Source: Flavobacterium sp. ENC
GTDB lineage: Bacteria > Bacteroidota > Bacteroidia > Flavobacteriales > Flavobacteriaceae
Length of the DNA stretch: 64,000 bases
NCBI RefSeq assembly: GCF_020991415.1
Contig: NZ_JAJMOY010000002.1
Location: 434,001 to 498,000 of the forward strand
Direction: 5' to 3'
Each line of letters begins with the position of its first letter. Position 1 is the first letter of the stretch. Of this stretch, positions 62,101 to 64,000 are shown piece after piece. The translations under genes and the position numbers were made by a program. Under the pieces are notes generated by a model. It worked only from the letters and a program-made list of their open reading frames with translations. It did not search any database and had not been told where the DNA came from.

Positions 62101-64000
62101 AAACACCTTCAATACGATGGTGGAACAGCTGAACTCTTTTGCCTCAGAGGTAACGCGTGTGGCGCGTGAGGTAGGTACCGAAGGAAAACTGGGAGGACAG
62201 TCCGAAGTGAAAGGGGTTGCCGGAACCTGGAAAGATTTAACAGATTCGGTTAACTTAATGGCTTCCAACTTAACCTCACAGGTTCGTGGAATCGCCAAAG
62301 TAGTAACTTCTGTAGCCAAAGGAAACTTAAAACAAAAATTATCCATTGATGCCAAAGGGGAGGTGGCCCAATTAACCGATACCATCAACGAAATGATTGA
62401 TACGCTCGCAACCTTCTCCGATCAGGTAACTACCGTGGCGAGAGAGGTGGGAGCCGAAGGAAAACTGGGAGGCCAGGCCAACGTGCCGGGAGCATCGGGA
62501 ACATGGAAAAACTTGACAGAAAACGTAAATCAGCTGGCGGCGAATCTTACGACTCAGGTACGTGCGATTTCTGAGGTGGCTTCTGCGGTAACACAGGGAG
62601 ATTTAACGCGAACCATTGGTGTGGAAGCGAAAGGAGAGGTTGAGGCCCTGAAAGATACCATCAACCAGATGATTTCGAACCTGAAAGCCACCACTTTGAG
62701 AAATCAGGAACAGGACTGGTTAAAATCGAATCTGGCGAAATTTACGCAAATGCTTCAGGGGCAAAAAGAATTGAATTCGGTGACCAAAAAAATCCTGTCA
62801 GAGCTGGCAACGGTGGTGACCGCCCAACACGGATTGTTTTATATCCTGCAGGAAGACGAACAATTCATGGATTCCAAATTAAACCTGATTGCTTCTTATG
62901 CCTATATTAAAAGAAAAAATTCCCCGACGCAGTATGCCATGGGCGAAGGACTGATTGGACAGGTTGCTGTAGAAAAAGAAAGAATTATTCTGAGCAATGT
63001 GCCCAAAGATTATATCAGAATCAATTCGGGCCTTGGAGATGCCAAACCCAAAGACGTTATTATCCTGCCCGTATTATTTGAAGGCCAGTTAAAAGCGGTT
63101 ATCGAACTGGCATCGCTGGATACGTTCAGTGAAACGCATCTCGATTTCCTGGAAGGTTTAACAGAAAGTATTGGTATTGTATTAAATACAATCGAATCGA
63201 ACTCCAGAACCGAAGAATTACTGGTACAGTCACAATCGCTGGCAGGAGAGCTGAAAAGCCAGCAGGAAGTATTGAAAAATACGAACGAGGAACTGGAAGA
63301 AAAAGCCTTTTTATTAGCGAACCAGAAAGAAGAGGTAGAACTTAAAAACCAGGAAGTTGAGGTAGCGAGAAAAGCACTGGAAGAAAAAGCCGACCAGCTG
63401 ACTTTAACCTCCAAATACAAATCGGAATTCCTTGCGAATATGTCGCACGAGTTAAGAACACCGCTAAACAGTTTGCAGATCTTAGCGAATGAGCTGATTG
63501 CGAATCGTGACGGAAATTTATCTGAAAAACAAATTCAGTTTGCGAAAACAATCAATTCGTGCGGGGATGACCTTATCCAGCTGATTAACGATATTCTTGA
63601 CTTATCTAAAATTGAATCCGGATACATTTCCGTGGATTACAATCCGATTAGTTTTGAAGAAATCAGCCGATTCGTAGCTTCTACTTTCAATCCGATTTCA
63701 GAAGCCAAACACCTTCGTTTTAATATTATAATGGACGACAATCTTCCGGAACTGATGGAAACCGATTCACAACGATTGAATCAAATCCTGAAAAACCTGC
63801 TTTCCAACTCCTTCAAGTTTACCGAAAAAGGAGAAGTTAAACTTAAAATATACAAAGCCAACAACAATTGGAAAACCAATAACATCAGCCTTGAAAATGC
63901 AGAAGCGGTGGTCGCCTTTGAAATTTCAGATACCGGAATTGGTATTTCGAAAGAAAAGCAAAACATCATTTTTGAAGCCTTCCAGCAGGCGGAAGGTTCG
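59105..64000 (+). CDS. Giant poly-HAMP hybrid-type sensor histidine kinase (cut at window end)
   Basis: At least 1632 residues, open to the last base. It has no signal peptide or membrane helix. After a basic N-terminal about 85 residues come 12 consecutive HAMP-type units of about 92 residues (first divergent, then 11; see the repeat entry), a GAF domain ([20 protein letters not shown] ... about 1225-1345), a coiled coil, HisKA with [19 protein letters not shown] (His about 1445) and the start of the HATPase ([15 protein letters not shown]). The layout is that of fungal Nik1/group III kinases and their bacterial relatives. Receiver or Hpt domains may follow beyond 64000. The DNA repeats are near identical, so the copy number could vary. 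Confidence 0.93.
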   Translation, partial: MKKVKENKKEAAEMVLALPIVSGEKPVKNKAKKADTEESVLSDAEFLKILLKVKNGNFTQRFPTDQNGIKRSICDTLNEIIDLNERMVFEFQKVGKSIGKQGKLTNRVALDGARGSWSSCVDSVNTLISDLVHPTIEIAHVITSVAKGNLSQEMPLSIEGNPLQGEFLRIAKEVNGMVKQLNLFSMEVTRVAREVGTEGKLGGQAKVRGVGGVWKDLTDSVNKMASNLTGQVRNIADVTTAVAKGDLSKKITVDVKGEILELKNTINTMVDQLNSFSSEVTRVAREVGTEGKLGGQAQVKGVGGTWKDLTDSVNQMASNLTGQVRNIADVTTAVAKGDLSKKITVDVKGEILELKNTINTMVDQLNSFSSEVTRVAVEVGSEGKLGGQARVRGVGGVWKDLTDSVNQMASNLTGQVRNIAEVTTAVAKGDLSKKITVNVAGEILELKNTINTMVDQLNSFGAEVTRVAREVGSEGKLGGQAKVKGVGGTWKDLTDSVNQMASNLTGQVRNIAEVTTAVANGDLSKKITAVAEGEILELKKTINTMVDQLNSFSSEVTRVALEVGTEGKLGGQAKVKGVGGTWKDLTDSVNQMASNLTGQVRNIAEVTTAVAKGDLSRQITVDTKGEILELKNTINTMVGQLNSFASEVTRVAREVGTEGKLGGQAQVEGVGGTWKDLTDSVNQMASNLTGQVRNIAEVTTAVAKGDLSLQITVDVKGEILELKNTINTMVDQLRGFASEVTRVSREVGTEGKLGGQANVPGVAGTWKDLTDSVNQMAGNLTAQVRNIADVAIAVANGDMSRKITVDVRGEILQLKETLNTMVDQLREFASEVTRVAREVGTEGKLGGQANVPGVAGTWKDLTDSVNQMAGNLTTQVRNIAEVTIAVANGDMSKKITADVRGEILQLKETVNTMVDQLRAFASEVTRVAREVGTDGKLGGQAFVPGVAGTWKDLTDSVNQMASNLTDQVRNIAEVTKAVANGDLSKPITVDVKGEILDLKNTFNTMVEQLNSFASEVTRVAREVGTEGKLGGQSEVKGVAGTWKDLTDSVNLMASNLTSQVRGIAKVVTSVAKGNLKQKLSIDAKGEVAQLTDTINEMIDTLATFSDQVTTVAREVGAEGKLGGQANVPGASGTWKNLTENVNQLAANLTTQVRAISEVASAVTQGDLTRTIGVEAKGEVEALKDTINQMISNLKATTLRNQEQDWLKSNLAKFTQMLQGQKELNSVTKKILSELATVVTAQHGLFYILQEDEQFMDSKLNLIASYAYIKRKNSPTQYAMGEGLIGQVAVEKERIILSNVPKDYIRINSGLGDAKPKDVIILPVLFEGQLKAVIELASLDTFSETHLDFLEGLTESIGIVLNTIESNSRTEELLVQSQSLAGELKSQQEVLKNTNEELEEKAFLLANQKEEVELKNQEVEVARKALEEKADQLTLTSKYKSEFLANMSHELRTPLNSLQILANELIANRDGNLSEKQIQFAKTINSCGDDLIQLINDILDLSKIESGYISVDYNPISFEEISRFVASTFNPISEAKHLRFNIIMDDNLPELMETDSQRLNQILKNLLSNSFKFTEKGEVKLKIYKANNNWKTNNISLENAEAVVAFEISDTGIGISKEKQNIIFEAFQQAEGS
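59368..62688 (+). repeat. 276-base tandem repeat coding HAMP units
   Basis: Eleven units of about 276 bases start at 59653, 59929, 60205, 60481, 60757, 61033, 61309, 61585, 61861, 62137 and 62413, after a divergent unit at 59368. Each codes for [18 protein letters not shown] ... MVDQLNS. The central units are highly similar at the DNA level. Confidence 0.9.

Noticed and set aside
59713-62388. Several antisense ORFs of 60-128 residues on the minus strand of the poly-HAMP gene
   Set aside because: They repeat with the 276-base period, are Pro/Arg- or Ser/Thr-rich and mirror the coding repeat, so they are shadows.

Overview
This window looks like a chromosomal segment of a Flavobacterium-type member of the Bacteroidetes. 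The evidence is AT-rich intergenic DNA, -7 promoter elements of the TAnnTTTG type, almost no Shine-Dalgarno sequences, C-terminal type IX secretion (T9SS type A) sorting domains, an Oar-like TonB-dependent receptor and many 'CKAQQ'-type lipoproteins. No rRNA, tRNA, CRISPR array, prophage or insertion sequence was seen. Small intergenic palindromes and low-complexity tandem repeats are common.

Layout. 0.1-1.2 kb: a PRISE-like reductase. 1.6-4.9 kb (minus strand): an amidoligase-like protein, a papain/NlpC-like protein and a very acidic internally duplicated small protein, a possible peptide-modification locus. 5.3-6.3 kb: a lone MreB paralogue followed by unusual tandem repeats. 6.7-9.5 kb: a ring-cleaving dioxygenase-type VOC protein divergent from a GAF/sigma-54 activator. 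9.5-15.5 kb: a TMEM175-like channel, a cupin/esterase pair, a small GNAT and a second sigma-54 activator (receiver type) with its TPR histidine kinase. 15.6-22.0 kb: a run of co-oriented stress-type genes (isochorismatase-like hydrolase, alginate-export-type porin, secreted M17 N-domain protein, YtcJ-like amidohydrolase, DoxX, Dps, YoaK). 22.1-26.6 kb: a small DUF protein, a chloroperoxidase-like hydrolase whose promoter is a near copy of the dioxygenase promoter, a cold-shock protein, and an AraC/inositol-phosphatase/SDR group. 27.0-34.7 kb: a secreted beta-helix protein, a Crp regulator, a DJ-1/monooxygenase/aldehyde dehydrogenase group, a VOC protein, and AraC plus a membrane protein.

35.0-42.9 kb is the most accessory-looking part. 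It holds a T9SS-secreted GH87-like glucanase, then a lipoprotein with a C-terminal JAMM/JAB-like HxHP motif, followed by seven intact and one broken tandem paralogous small lipoproteins. The array resembles a surface toxin with a bank of immunity proteins, and gene order inside it records a block duplication. 42.9-49.4 kb: an Oar-like receptor, an OmpR/HK two-component pair and a PAP2 phosphatase. 49.5-53.9 kb: a decayed receiver-domain pseudogene, a sulfatase, a PAS histidine kinase and a TIGR03643-family protein. 54.2-56.4 kb: two SDR proteins. 56.7 kb to the end: a signalling cluster of receiver, CHASE3 kinase, receiver and a giant poly-HAMP hybrid kinase that runs off the window.

Signalling is heavily represented: two NtrC-type activators, five histidine kinases, three further response regulators, three AraC/Crp regulators. 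Many of the enzymes handle quinones, aldehydes or oxidative stress, and a shared operator/promoter module links at least two of them. All functional assignments are from reading motifs and family resemblance; no database search was run.
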